From assembly GCF_017643905.1 (NCBI RefSeq), contig NZ_JAEPMO010000001.1:1-64000 (forward strand): a DNA stretch of 64,000 nucleotides, written 5' to 3'. The stretch comes from Marivita sp. Lineage in GTDB: Bacteria; Pseudomonadota; Alphaproteobacteria; Rhodobacterales; Rhodobacteraceae. The translations under genes were made by a program, and so were the position numbers. The notes beneath the pieces were generated by a model. The model was not told the origin of the DNA, made no database searches, and saw only the letters and a program-made list of their open reading frames with translations. Positions 1 to 9,208 of this stretch are shown piece after piece (position 1 is the stretch's first letter; every line of letters starts with the position of its first letter).

Positions 1-262
1 AGGTGAGCGCGATCTGGAGCGAGCTGAGATAGGCTTTCCAGTAAAGATCGTCGGTGGTCAGGAACCAGAAGTTCTCAAAATCCAATTCGGAAAAGAACGT
101 TCTCAGACCGTCCCATCCCGCAGACAGATCAAGCTGCGGGAAATAGGGAGGACGGGCCAGTGCGACGTCCGAGAGCGAAATTTTGAGGACGATCGCAAAC
201 GGGATCAGAAACAGTGCGACCAGCCAGAGATAGGGCACCGCGATAAGGATGAAGCGGCGCAT
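1..262 (-). CDS. ABC transporter permease (polyamine/PotB-PotH type), truncated by the window edge
   Basis: Reverse-strand start at 262 reads MRRFILIAVPYLWLVALFLIPFAIVLKISLSDVALARPPYF..., typical permease N-terminus, directly downstream of a PotA-like ATPase. Confidence 0.8.
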   Translation of the reverse strand, partial: MRRFILIAVPYLWLVALFLIPFAIVLKISLSDVALARPPYFPQLDLSAGWDGLRTFFSELDFENFWFLTTDDLYWKAYLSSLQIALT

Positions 263-265
263 CCC

Positions 266-1390
266 TTAGCGCTCCAACAGGACACCGGCGGTGTCTGTAA
301 AACTGATCCAGACCTGGTCTTCCCAGGTGATCTGCCGCCGCGACAAGCGGCGCGTGTTCGCGGTTTGCGCCTTTATGATAAGGCCCGTCGGCAATTCGAC
401 GTGATAGGTCGAGATGTTGCCCAGATACGCGATATCGAGCACCTTGCCCTGCAGCTTGTTGGCGGCGTCCTGCGGTTCTTCGGTGCTGATGGCGACCTTT
501 TCGGGGCGGATGGCGAAATGGATTTCCTGCCCGGCGTCGAATTTGGTGGTGGTTGTGCCAATGATGTCGGGCTGACCTTCTGCCCACTGCGTGGCGACCT
601 TTTCGCCATTGGGCTTGGCGCGGCCCGAGATGATGTTCACGTCGCCGATAAAGTCGGCCACGTAGACCGAATTCGGAGCTTCGTAGATCTGGGCTGGGGT
701 GGCGACCTGAATGATCTGGCCTTCGTCCATGACAGCGACGCGGCTTGCCACGGTCATGGCTTCTTCCTGATCGTGGGTCACGATCACGAAGGTGGTGCCG
801 GTCTTTTCCTGAATGTCCATCAGCTCGAACTGGGTGTCCTGGCGCAGCTTCTTGTCGAGCGCGCCGAGCGGTTCATCGAGGAGGAGCAGTTTCGGGGCTT
901 TGGCCAGGGAGCGGGCGAGTGCCACGCGCTGCCGCTGGCCGCCGGAAATCTGGTGGGGTTTGCGCTTGGCGAATTTGCTCAGGCGCGTGAGGCGCAGCAT
1001 CTCTTCGACGCGCGCTGCAATGGTGTCCTTGTCCTTGCCTTCGCGCTTGAGGCCGAAGGCGATGTTTTCCCAGACGCTGAGATGGGGAAACAGGGCATAG
1101 GACTGGAACATCATGTTCACCGCCCGTTTGTTCGGCGGGATCTTGGCCATGTCCTGACCTGCAATGAAAATCTGGCCTTCCGTCGGTGCCTCAAACCCGG
1201 CCAGCATACGCATCATCGTGGTTTTGCCGCATCCGGACGGCCCAAGCAGGGCAAAGAATTCCCGGGTGTAGATGTCCTGTGTCAGGTTGTCGATGGCGGT
1301 GAAATCACCGAACCGTTTCGTGACATTCTTGAATTGGATGAGCGGTTTCTCGTTGGGGTCTTCCCAAGGAGCGAAAACGGTTTGCGACAC
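266..1390 (-). CDS. Polyamine ABC transporter ATP-binding protein (PotA/PotG type)
   Basis: Walker A GPSGCGKTT, signature SGGQRQRVALARSL, Walker B LLLLDEP, C-terminal TOBE-like region; probable GTG start at 1390 (VSQTVFAPWEDPNEKP), ORF open to 1453. Confidence 0.9.
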   Translation of the reverse strand: MSQTVFAPWEDPNEKPLIQFKNVTKRFGDFTAIDNLTQDIYTREFFALLGPSGCGKTTMMRMLAGFEAPTEGQIFIAGQDMAKIPPNKRAVNMMFQSYALFPHLSVWENIAFGLKREGKDKDTIAARVEEMLRLTRLSKFAKRKPHQISGGQRQRVALARSLAKAPKLLLLDEPLGALDKKLRQDTQFELMDIQEKTGTTFVIVTHDQEEAMTVASRVAVMDEGQIIQVATPAQIYEAPNSVYVADFIGDVNIISGRAKPNGEKVATQWAEGQPDIIGTTTTKFDAGQEIHFAIRPEKVAISTEEPQDAANKLQGKVLDIAYLGNISTYHVELPTGLIIKAQTANTRRLSRRQITWEDQVWISFTDTAGVLLER

Positions 1391-1459
1391 TTCAGGCACC
1401 TCCGAACCAAGACTGGATCCGGCGGGGAAGCCCCCCGCCGGACAAAAGAGCACGTGCGA

Positions 1460-2545
1460 TCAGGTGCCCGACTTGACCTTGGTCCACATGCGCGTCAGCG
1501 ACCGCTGTTCGGCAGGGGGGAACGGTGTTGTGGTGTAGAGCTTTTCGAGTGTTGCGTCGTCCGGATAGATGGCCGTGTCGCCGATAACGTCTTCGTTGAG
1601 AAACTCTTTCGACGAGGCGTTACCATTGGCATAGTACACATAGTTTGACGCCTGCGCCATGTTTTGCGCGTCCATCATGAAGTTCAGGAACACATGGGCG
1701 GCCTCGGGATTTGGGGCATCGACCGGAATGGCCATCTGGTCGAACCACATCAATGCACCCTCAACCGGCGGATTGTAGGCGATATTTATTCCGTTGTTCG
1801 CTTCGGATGCACGATCACGTGCAATCAGCACATCGCCAGACCAGCCAAACGCAACGCAGATGTCCCCGTTCGCGAGAGCGTTCAAGTATTCCGAACTGTG
1901 GAATTTCTGGATGTAGGGACGCACGCCCATCAGAACTTCTTCGGCTTTTGCAAGCGCTTCGTCATCCTTGCGGTCGGGGTCGAGGCCGGCATAGGCCAGC
2001 GCAGCGGGAACGACTTCGACCGGAGCGTCGAGGAAGTGTACGCCGCAGGATGCCAGCTTTTCCATGTTTTCCGGGTTAAACACGAGGTCGAGCGACGCAA
2101 TCGGCGCATCTGCGCCAAGAATTTCGGTCACTTTGTCGACATTTACACCAATCCCGGTCGTGCCCCACATGTAGTTGACCGAGTATTCGTTTCCGGGATC
2201 GTACTTGTCAGTACGTGCCGCAATAACGTCCCACATGTTGCTGATGTTGGGCAGTTTAGACTTGTCGAGTTTCTGGAACGAGCCTGCCGCGATCTGACGC
2301 TGAAGGAACGTCCCCGTCGGTACGACGACATCGTAGCCGGAGCCGCCTGCCAGCATTTTGGTTTCAAGAAGTTCGTTGCTGTCGAACACGTCGTAGATCA
2401 GGTCGATGCCGGTTTCTTCCTCGAACTTTGTGAGCAGTTCTTCGTCGATGTAGTCAGACCAGTTGTAGACGCGCACTTCCTCTGCGTGGGCGAGTGAGGC
2501 CATAAGTGCTGCACCTGCGGTCATCGTCAGCAGATGGATTTTCAT
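1460..2545 (-). CDS. Polyamine-type (PotF/PotD) periplasmic substrate-binding protein
   Basis: Signal peptide MKIHLLTMTAGAALMASLAHA then EEVRVYNWSDYIDEELLTKFEEETGIDLIYDVFDSNE; adjacent to the cognate ATPase and permease. Confidence 0.9.
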   Translation of the reverse strand: MKIHLLTMTAGAALMASLAHAEEVRVYNWSDYIDEELLTKFEEETGIDLIYDVFDSNELLETKMLAGGSGYDVVVPTGTFLQRQIAAGSFQKLDKSKLPNISNMWDVIAARTDKYDPGNEYSVNYMWGTTGIGVNVDKVTEILGADAPIASLDLVFNPENMEKLASCGVHFLDAPVEVVPAALAYAGLDPDRKDDEALAKAEEVLMGVRPYIQKFHSSEYLNALANGDICVAFGWSGDVLIARDRASEANNGINIAYNPPVEGALMWFDQMAIPVDAPNPEAAHVFLNFMMDAQNMAQASNYVYYANGNASSKEFLNEDVIGDTAIYPDDATLEKLYTTTPFPPAEQRSLTRMWTKVKSGT

Positions 2546-2592
2546 GAGGTTCTCCCGTTGATCCCAAGGCACTTGTGGCCCTGTGGATTTGA

Positions 2593-2604
2593 ATTTGATC
2601 AAAT
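2593..2604. promoter_or_regulatory. Candidate GntR-family operator, perfect palindrome ATTTGATCAAAT
   Basis: 12-bp perfect palindrome in the divergent potF-like / GntR intergenic region; near-copy ATTTGATCATAT at 3414. Confidence 0.45.
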
Positions 2605-2723
2605 CTTGCCCGATCTGGCAATAGTTGAGATGTTTTCATGCTCGTCGGGAACGTGCAAGATGACTTGTCAGAGGCAGGCATTCAGGCATTGTGCTCAAAG
2701 ACTCAGCAGTTCGTGAGGTGGGA

Positions 2724-3395
2724 ATGGCGGGACAGACATCGTTGAAGCCAATCGCAGAATCGATCCGTCTGCCGGCGCATGAACTGGTCTATCGTCAATT
2801 GCGCGATCAGGTCCTGTTCGGAGAGTTTGAGCCGGGCCAGCCTGTGACGATCCAGGGATTGACCGAGGCGCTGGGCGTTGGAATGACGCCGGTTCGCGAA
2901 GCGCTGCGCCGGCTGACCGCCGAAGGCGCGCTCGAATTTCTGGGTAATCGCAGAATCGCTGTACCTGTGCTTAATGCGCAGGCGATAGATGAATTGAGCA
3001 TTGCCAGAAAGGCGTTGGAGCCGGAACTGGCCCGGCGTGCGGCGCAACTGGCCACTTCAGCGGATGTGGTACGGCTCGCGGAAATCGACCAGCGGCTTGA
3101 TGCTGCAATTCGCAGGGGAGATGTGCATCGCTACCTTGTCGAGAACCACAGCTTTCACGCGGAACTGAACGTACTCGCGCAGGCGCCGATCCTGACTGAA
3201 ATGGTGGATCGGCTGTGGTTGCGGTTCGGTCCGTCGCTGCGGGTCGTCTGTGGCCAATTCGGAACGCGGAACCTCCCGGACCGTCACAAGGATGTGTTGG
3301 CTGCCCTAGGGTCAAACAACGGAGATGCTGCGGCAGAGGCGATGATGGGCGATGTAGCGCAGGGTATGGAACAAATCCGGCAGGGTCTTGCCTGA
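2724..3395 (+). CDS. GntR family (FCD domain) transcriptional regulator
   Basis: Winged helix LPAHELVYRQLRDQVLFGEFEPGQPVTIQGLTEALGVGMTPVREALRRLTAEGALE followed by an FCD-type domain. Confidence 0.88.
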   Translation: MAGQTSLKPIAESIRLPAHELVYRQLRDQVLFGEFEPGQPVTIQGLTEALGVGMTPVREALRRLTAEGALEFLGNRRIAVPVLNAQAIDELSIARKALEPELARRAAQLATSADVVRLAEIDQRLDAAIRRGDVHRYLVENHSFHAELNVLAQAPILTEMVDRLWLRFGPSLRVVCGQFGTRNLPDRHKDVLAALGSNNGDAAAEAMMGDVAQGMEQIRQGLA

Positions 3396-3413
3396 TTCGA
3401 TTGACTCCAAATA

Positions 3414-3425
3414 ATTTGATCATAT
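3414..3425. promoter_or_regulatory. Candidate GntR operator, ATTTGATCATAT (near-palindrome)
   Basis: 11/12 match to the palindrome at 2593-2604; about 36 bp upstream of the aminotransferase start. Confidence 0.4.
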
Positions 3426-3460
3426 TTTGTCGGCAGCCCTCCGGAAAAGGATCTGTCCCC

Positions 3461-4864
3461 ATGGCCACCATCACCAACCACATGCCCACATCCGAACTTC
3501 AGGCCCTCGATGCGGCGCATCACATGCATCCGTTTACGCATGGTGTGGGGCTTGGCGCAAAAGGGGCGCGTGTCATCACGCGGGCCGATGGCGTGTGGCT
3601 GACTGACAGCGACGGTCATCGCATTCTGGACGGGATGGCGGGTCTTTGGTGTGTCAATATCGGCTACGGCCGCAAGGAACTGGCACAGGTTGCCGCGCGG
3701 CAGATGGAAGAGCTGCCCTTCTACAACACGTTCTTTCAGACCACCCATGTGCCGGCCATTGCTTTGTCTCAAAAGCTTGCCGAACTGGCGCCTGAGGGGT
3801 TCAATCAGGTCTTCTTTGCCGGGTCCGGGTCCGAGGCGAATGACACCAACCTGCGTATGGTGCGCACCTACTGGGCTGAAAAAGGCCAGCCGGACCGGAA
3901 CATCGTGATCTCGCGGTGGAACGCCTATCACGGCTCGTCTGTTGGCTCCGGGTCACTGGGGGGCATGAAGGGCATGCACATGCAGGGCGGTCTGCCGATC
4001 CCCAACATCCACCATATCGACCAGCCGAACTGGTGGGCCGAAGGGGGTGACATGACGCCCGAGGAATTTGGGCTCGAGCGCGCCCGTCAGCTTGAAGCGG
4101 CGATTGAGGAACTTGGCCCGGACCGGGTTGCGGCCTTTATCGCTGAACCGGTGCAGGGTGCGGGTGGCGTGATCGTTCCGCCCGAAACCTACTGGCCCGA
4201 GATTCAGCGCATCGTCGACAAATACGGCATTCTTCTGATCGCGGACGAGGTGATCTGCGGCTTCGGGCGCACGGGCAATTAGTTCGGATCGCAGACCATG
4301 AACATCCGCCCGCATATCATGACCATCGCGAAAGGGCTTAGCTCGGGGTATCAGCCGATTGGTGGTTCGCTGATTTGTGACGAGGTCGCCGAAGTCATCA
4401 ACAACGTCGAATTCAACCACGGTTACACCTATTCCGGCCACCCGGTCGCCTGTGCCGTGGCGTTGGAGAACCTCCGGATTCTGGGCGAGGAAGGCATTGT
4501 GACCCGCGTGCGCGAACAGACTGCGCCGTACCTGAAGGAAAAGTTCGAATCCCTGACCGAGCATCCACTTGTGGGTGAGGCTAAGATCGTTGGTATGATG
4601 GGGTCAATTGCCCTGACGCCGGACAAGTCCTCGCGTGCTGCCTTCGAAGCGGAGGCCGGAACCGTGGGCTTTGTCTGCCGGGAACGCTGCTTTGCGAATA
4701 ACCTGATCATGCGCCATGTCGGCGACCGGATGATCATCTCTCCGCCGCTGGTGATTTCGCATGACGAGATCGACATGCTTATCCAACGGGCGTGGCAGTC
4801 ACTGGACGAATGTCATGTGCGGTTGAAGGATGAGGGCCTGATGAAGGCGCGGGTTGCGAGTTAG
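3461..4864 (+). pseudogene. Class III (omega/putrescine-type) PLP aminotransferase interrupted by in-frame TAG at 4280-4282
   Basis: ORFs 3461-4282 and 4298-4864 are in the same frame and read as one protein: ...ADEVICGFGRTGN[TAG]FGSQTMNIRPHIMTIAKGLSSGYQPIGGS...; only one codon breaks it. Confidence 0.85.
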
Positions 4865-4868
4865 GGGC

Positions 4869-4913
4869 GCGAAACCATCGATGGTTTCGCTGAAATGCGT
4901 TGACGCATTTCAG
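4869..4913. terminator. Two tandem hairpins between convergent genes (bidirectional terminator/attenuator candidate)
   Basis: Perfect 22-bp palindrome GCGAAACCATCGATGGTTTCGC (4869-4890) abutting CTGAAATGCG-TTGA-CGCATTTCAG (4890-4913). Confidence 0.5.
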
Positions 4914-5680
4914 CCCTTGGCAAGCGTGTGCTCATATCTCCGCCGCGCCACCGCCTCATGCGCCTCTGCCTTGCGGTTGTCCGCGAGGCAGGATTCCACA
5001 TAGGTCAGGTGATCCACCACAGCCTTGCGCGCTGCTTCGGGGTCCCGCGCCTGAAGGGCGTCGTTGATGGTGCGGTGCTGGTCCAGAAGGGTTACGCGCG
5101 TTGTCTTTTGCCGGAACACGATCTGCCGGTTGTAGAACACGCCCTCGCGCAGGAGCTGGTACATCGACCGCATCATATGGAGCATGATGACGTTATGGCT
5201 GGCTTCTATGATGCTGAGGTGAAATTCCGCATCCAATGCCGCCTCGTCCGCTGGATTGCGCTTTTGATGCGCAGCCTCCATGCGTTCGAACACTGTATTG
5301 ATGACCTTGAGGTCTGTGTCTGACGCCAGACGCGCCGCGCGTTCGGCTGCCAGCCCCTCCATGTCACGGCGGAAGGACAGGTAGTCGAACACCGCCTCGT
5401 CGTGGTTGGCAAAGAGCTGGATCAGCGCGTCGGAAAAGGCAGAGCCCAACACGTCGGCCACGTAGACCCCGGCGCCTGCGCGGCTGGTGAGCAGACCACG
5501 CTCCGACAGGTCGGCGATGGATTCCCGCAATGACGGGCGCGAGACATTCAGCCGTTCCGCCAGTTCCCGTTCGGATGGCAGGCGCTCACCCGGCCGCAGG
5601 ATGCCCTGCAGGATCAGCTTTTCGATCTGGCGGGTGACCGAAGTTGAGAGTTTTTCCGGGGTGACAGGCTGAAAGGGCAT
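4910..5680 (-). CDS. FadR/GntR family transcriptional regulator (FCD domain)
   Basis: N-terminal winged helix GILRPGERLPSERELAERLNVSRPSLRESIADLSERGLL plus FCD-like C-terminus. Confidence 0.88.
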   Translation of the reverse strand: MPFQPVTPEKLSTSVTRQIEKLILQGILRPGERLPSERELAERLNVSRPSLRESIADLSERGLLTSRAGAGVYVADVLGSAFSDALIQLFANHDEAVFDYLSFRRDMEGLAAERAARLASDTDLKVINTVFERMEAAHQKRNPADEAALDAEFHLSIIEASHNVIMLHMMRSMYQLLREGVFYNRQIVFRQKTTRVTLLDQHRTINDALQARDPEAARKAVVDHLTYVESCLADNRKAEAHEAVARRRYEHTLAKG

Positions 5681-5702
5681 GATGCTCGTGGCTGGTTGAA
5701 TT

Positions 5703-5719
5703 GGTCAAATCATATGACC
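5703..5719. promoter_or_regulatory. Candidate FadR-type operator GGTCA-N7-TGACC
   Basis: Inverted repeat about 23 bp upstream of the GntR/FadR regulator start at 5680. Confidence 0.4.
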
Positions 5720-5738
5720 GATTTGCACAGCGGACAAG

Positions 5739-6185
5739 CTACCACCGCGTGAGCGCGTCTTCGTCTTCGTCTTTCGCGGCCACCCAATTGGTTTCCCCGG
5801 TCGTCGCGTGCTCTTTCTTCCAGAACGGTGCGCGGGACTTGAGGTAGTCCATCAGGTATTCCGCAGCTTCGAAGGCGTCCTTGCGGTGTGGGGCGGCGGT
5901 GGCGACCATCATGATCTTTTCGCCCGGCTCCATCCGGCCATAGCGGTGGATCACCAGAACATCCCCCAAGGACCAGCGCGAAACAGCTTCGGCAGCGATA
6001 CCCTCCAGCGCTTTCTGGGTCATGCCGGGATAATGTTCGATCTCCATCGCGTCGAGCCCACCATTGCCAAAATCCCGCACCACGCCGGTGAAGGTGACGA
6101 CGGCGCCCATATCATGGCGGCCAGAGGCAAAGGCTTCGGCCTCTGCGCCAAAGTCGAACGGGGGTTCCTGGACAACGATCCGCAT
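5739..6185 (-). CDS. moaE: Molybdopterin synthase catalytic subunit MoaE
   Basis: MRIVVQEPPFDFGAEAEAF...GAVVTFTGVVRD...MEIEHYPGMT...VIHRYGRMEPGE; overlaps moaD. Confidence 0.92.
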   Translation of the reverse strand: MRIVVQEPPFDFGAEAEAFASGRHDMGAVVTFTGVVRDFGNGGLDAMEIEHYPGMTQKALEGIAAEAVSRWSLGDVLVIHRYGRMEPGEKIMMVATAAPHRKDAFEAAEYLMDYLKSRAPFWKKEHATTGETNWVAAKDEDEDALTRW

Positions 6186-6430
6186 CAGCCACCCGTCATC
6201 GGCGGAAAGAAGGCCACTTCCCGTGCGCCCTTGATCGACGCGTCGAAGTCAGTGAGTTCCTGATCGACGGCGACCCGCAGTGCACTCAGGTCGGAAAAGG
6301 CGAGGTCATAGCGGTCTTCGCGGGCGCGCAGTTCGGCAACAAGATCGGCCACGGTTTCTGCGTCGGTCGTTACCGTTTCCTTGGGCAGTCCGATCCGTTC
6401 ACGGACCCATGCGAAGTACAACACATCCAT
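6185..6430 (-). CDS. moaD: Molybdopterin synthase sulfur carrier subunit MoaD
   Basis: 81-aa ubiquitin-like protein MDVLYFAWVRERIG... ending FFPPMTGG (C-terminal GG), overlapping moaE. Confidence 0.9.
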   Translation of the reverse strand: MDVLYFAWVRERIGLPKETVTTDAETVADLVAELRAREDRYDLAFSDLSALRVAVDQELTDFDASIKGAREVAFFPPMTGG

Positions 6431-6434
6431 CTGC

Positions 6435-7094
6435 TCAGTCCCTCAAAAACGGCGCGGCCTTGCGGAAATAATCCCAGCCCGTGATCAATGTCAGGAAGGC
6501 CGCAAGCCAGAGCAGTACGATGCCGACATTGCCCGCCCAGACCATTCCGGCATGTTTCCACCAGAGACCATGCAGGTCTTCTATTTCGCCCATCATGACG
6601 CCCTGGAATATCTCGGCACTCATGCCCATGGCAGACATACCAAGGTAGTGTTCGAAAACGCCCTGCGCAAAAAGCACTGCGATGGCGACCATCTGGAGTG
6701 TGGTTTTCCACTTGGCCAGCGGCGTGACCTTGAGCGTACCAGCCGTGTCGCCCAGAAATTCGCGCAGGCCCGAGACGAACACTTCGCGGAACAGAATGAA
6801 GGTTGCAGGCAGGACCAGCCATGGCGACATCGACGAATAGCCGACGATGACCATCAGCGCGATCACGACCATCGCTTTGTCCGCAATCGGATCGAGCATC
6901 GCACCCAGCTTGCTTTCCTGTTTCCAGGCGCGGGCGAGATAGCCGTCGAACCAGTCGGTGACGGCTGCGGTCACGAAAAGCACCAAGGCGAACCAATCCG
7001 CCGCCGGACGTGAGAAATAAAGGAACATAAGGGCCACACCCGGCGCAGCCAGCAGGCGCAGGACAGTCAGGATATTTGGCACCGTCATGGTCAT
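6435..7094 (-). CDS. pgsA: CDP-diacylglycerol--glycerol-3-phosphate 3-phosphatidyltransferase
   Basis: CDP-alcohol phosphatidyltransferase motif TDWFDGYLARAWKQESKLGAMLDPIADK. Confidence 0.93.
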   Translation of the reverse strand: MTMTVPNILTVLRLLAAPGVALMFLYFSRPAADWFALVLFVTAAVTDWFDGYLARAWKQESKLGAMLDPIADKAMVVIALMVIVGYSSMSPWLVLPATFILFREVFVSGLREFLGDTAGTLKVTPLAKWKTTLQMVAIAVLFAQGVFEHYLGMSAMGMSAEIFQGVMMGEIEDLHGLWWKHAGMVWAGNVGIVLLWLAAFLTLITGWDYFRKAAPFLRD

Positions 7095-7184
7095 GACCCT
7101 TACCTATCGCGCCAAAGAGTGACTGAAAAGGCGACGTTTTGATGTTTTCCAAACTTCGCTCATCCGTCCCTACTATGTGCCGTG

Positions 7185-7931
7185 TCAGGCGTCGGTCTTT
7201 GACGGTGGCGCGGCGCGGCGCAACATATCGACATAGCGCGCCCGTGCCTCGGGCAATGGCTTGCCCACCTGGCCTGCTGCCAGTTTGTGTTCGAGGAAAT
7301 AGCCTGTGAGTCGCAAAGCGTCGGCAATGTCGGTCGTCTCTGTTGCGCCGCCCTCGCGCAATGCGTCGGGAAGGGGCAGAAGCCTGTCTGCCCAGTCGCC
7401 CGCGCCCTTGGCAGACACGGCGCGGCCGGATTTGGGCGACACGTAGATCAAGCCGTCTGTCGCTCCGGTGACAGCGCAAGAGCTCAGGTCGAGGCCATAG
7501 CCCAGATCGTCAAGAAGCGCGGTTTCCCAGCGCAGATAGGCCAAGGGCCAAAGGTCGGTTTGGTCCAGAAGGTCCAAGAGGTTCTGCGTTTGGGCATAAA
7601 GCACGGGGTGCGGTTCGCGCTCGGGCAGGACGAACGCCAAAAGCGCAAGCGCGGCGTTCAGCCCAGCCAGCGTCGTCCGCTTCTGCATGGCAATCGCCGC
7701 GCGGGAGCGTTGCAGTTCGACGGTAAAGCTGCCCAGATGGTCCTCAAGCCGTGCGCGCCATGCCAGATCAAGCTGCGCACCGGGTTGCAGGATCGGCGCG
7801 ACCTTGCGCGATGCGCCACCGCGCACAACACCCGCGTGCCGCCCGCGTTCGGGGGTGAACACGTCGATGATCATGGAGCTTTCGCCGTGTCGGCGACTGC
7901 TCAAAAGGATGCCTGTATCGCGCCAGTCCAT
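7185..7931 (-). CDS. recO: DNA repair protein RecO
   Basis: [43 protein letters not shown]; position next to era/rnc. Confidence 0.9.
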   Translation of the reverse strand: MDWRDTGILLSSRRHGESSMIIDVFTPERGRHAGVVRGGASRKVAPILQPGAQLDLAWRARLEDHLGSFTVELQRSRAAIAMQKRTTLAGLNAALALLAFVLPEREPHPVLYAQTQNLLDLLDQTDLWPLAYLRWETALLDDLGYGLDLSSCAVTGATDGLIYVSPKSGRAVSAKGAGDWADRLLPLPDALREGGATETTDIADALRLTGYFLEHKLAAGQVGKPLPEARARYVDMLRRAAPPSKTDA

Positions 7932-7940
7932 GACGGGATC

Positions 7941-8279
7941 CTAGCCCGACAGCCCGTCTTCATCCAGAAGGTGCCGTCCGGCACGGTCTTCGACCTCAAT
8001 CACCCAGAGATCGCTGTCAAAGCTGCGTTGTTTGGCGATACTGGCATCGACATCGGCCTCGGGGCCATCAGCCAAGACCTGCCAAAGGCGTGCCCCAGTC
8101 ATCAGGTCGTATTGGCGCATGAAGACCTTGGCCTGACCATCCAGAGTGTTGAGCTTGATCAGAATGGCCCCGGCGGTGTCGTCGCCATGGGCAGTCACAA
8201 AGGCCGGGATGTCGAACAATGACAGGCGGCGCATATAGGCATGCACCCAGAAACCGCTCGCAAGCCGGGCTTCAGGCAT
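7941..8279 (-). CDS. DUF1491 family protein
   Basis: MPEARLASGFWVHAYMRRLSLFDIPAFVTAHGDDTAGAILIKLN...; overlaps the 3' end of era. Confidence 0.75.
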   Translation of the reverse strand: MPEARLASGFWVHAYMRRLSLFDIPAFVTAHGDDTAGAILIKLNTLDGQAKVFMRQYDLMTGARLWQVLADGPEADVDASIAKQRSFDSDLWVIEVEDRAGRHLLDEDGLSG

Positions 8280-9192
8280 TGCCGTCCTTGAAATCGAGGC
8301 CCATCTCGGAATAGCGCTCGGCCTCGTCGAGCCATTTCTCGCGGACCTTGACCTGCATGAACAGATGGATGCGTCGGCCAAGGAACTCTTCAAGCTCTTC
8401 GCGCGCGGCCTTGCTGATGGACTTGATGGTCTCGCCCTTGTTGCCCAGAACGATGCCCTTGTGGCCATCACGGACCACGTAAATCACCTGGTCAATCCGC
8501 GCCGAGCCGTCGTCACGTTCTTCCCAATGCTCGGTCTCGACGGTGAGCTGGTACGGCAATTCCTGATGCAGGCGCAGCGTCAGCTTTTCGCGGGTCATCT
8601 CAGCGGCGATCATGCGCAGCGGCAGATCGGCGATCTGGTCTTCGGGATATAGCCACGGGCTTTCCGGCAGTTCAGCCGCCAGCCATTTGCGCAGGGCTTT
8701 GACCCCATGACCCTTTTCTGCCGAAATCAGGAAGGTTTCGGTAAAAGGGAACTTTTCGTTCATCTGTTGGGTCAGCGCCAGAAGGCGAGGTGCTTCGACG
8801 CGGTCGATCTTGTTGATGGCCAGCGCGACAGGGCGTTTGCCCACGACTTCGCCAAGGTTCTCAAAAATCGCGTCGACTCCTTCGGTGATGCCGCGATGCG
8901 CTTCGATCAGCAGAACAACGATATCGGCATCGGACGCGCCGCTCCAGGCTGCGGCAACCATCGCGCGATCGAGGCGGCGGCGCGGTTTGAACAGACCGGG
9001 CGTGTCCACCAGCACGATCTGCGCATCCCCTTCGATGGCGACACCGCGAATGCGTGCGCGGGTGGTCTGCACCTTGTGGGTCACGATCGACACTTTCGCG
9101 CCGACCATCTGATTGGTCAGCGTGGATTTGCCCGCATTGGGCTCTCCGATCAAAGCGACGAAACCGGCGCGCGTGGTCATAGGTGCATCCAT
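8272..9192 (-). CDS. era: GTPase Era
   Basis: G1 GEPNAGKSTL, G3 DTPG, G4 NKID, C-terminal KH domain (GNKGETIKSISKAAREELEEFLG); start at 9192 or 9180. Confidence 0.94.
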   Translation of the reverse strand: MDAPMTTRAGFVALIGEPNAGKSTLTNQMVGAKVSIVTHKVQTTRARIRGVAIEGDAQIVLVDTPGLFKPRRRLDRAMVAAAWSGASDADIVVLLIEAHRGITEGVDAIFENLGEVVGKRPVALAINKIDRVEAPRLLALTQQMNEKFPFTETFLISAEKGHGVKALRKWLAAELPESPWLYPEDQIADLPLRMIAAEMTREKLTLRLHQELPYQLTVETEHWEERDDGSARIDQVIYVVRDGHKGIVLGNKGETIKSISKAAREELEEFLGRRIHLFMQVKVREKWLDEAERYSEMGLDFKDGNA

Positions 9193-9208
9193 CCTTAGAA
9201 GTCCGGCG

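Noticed and set aside
365-1648. 427-aa plus-strand ORF
   Set aside because: Antisense to the PotA-like ATPase; shadow ORF.
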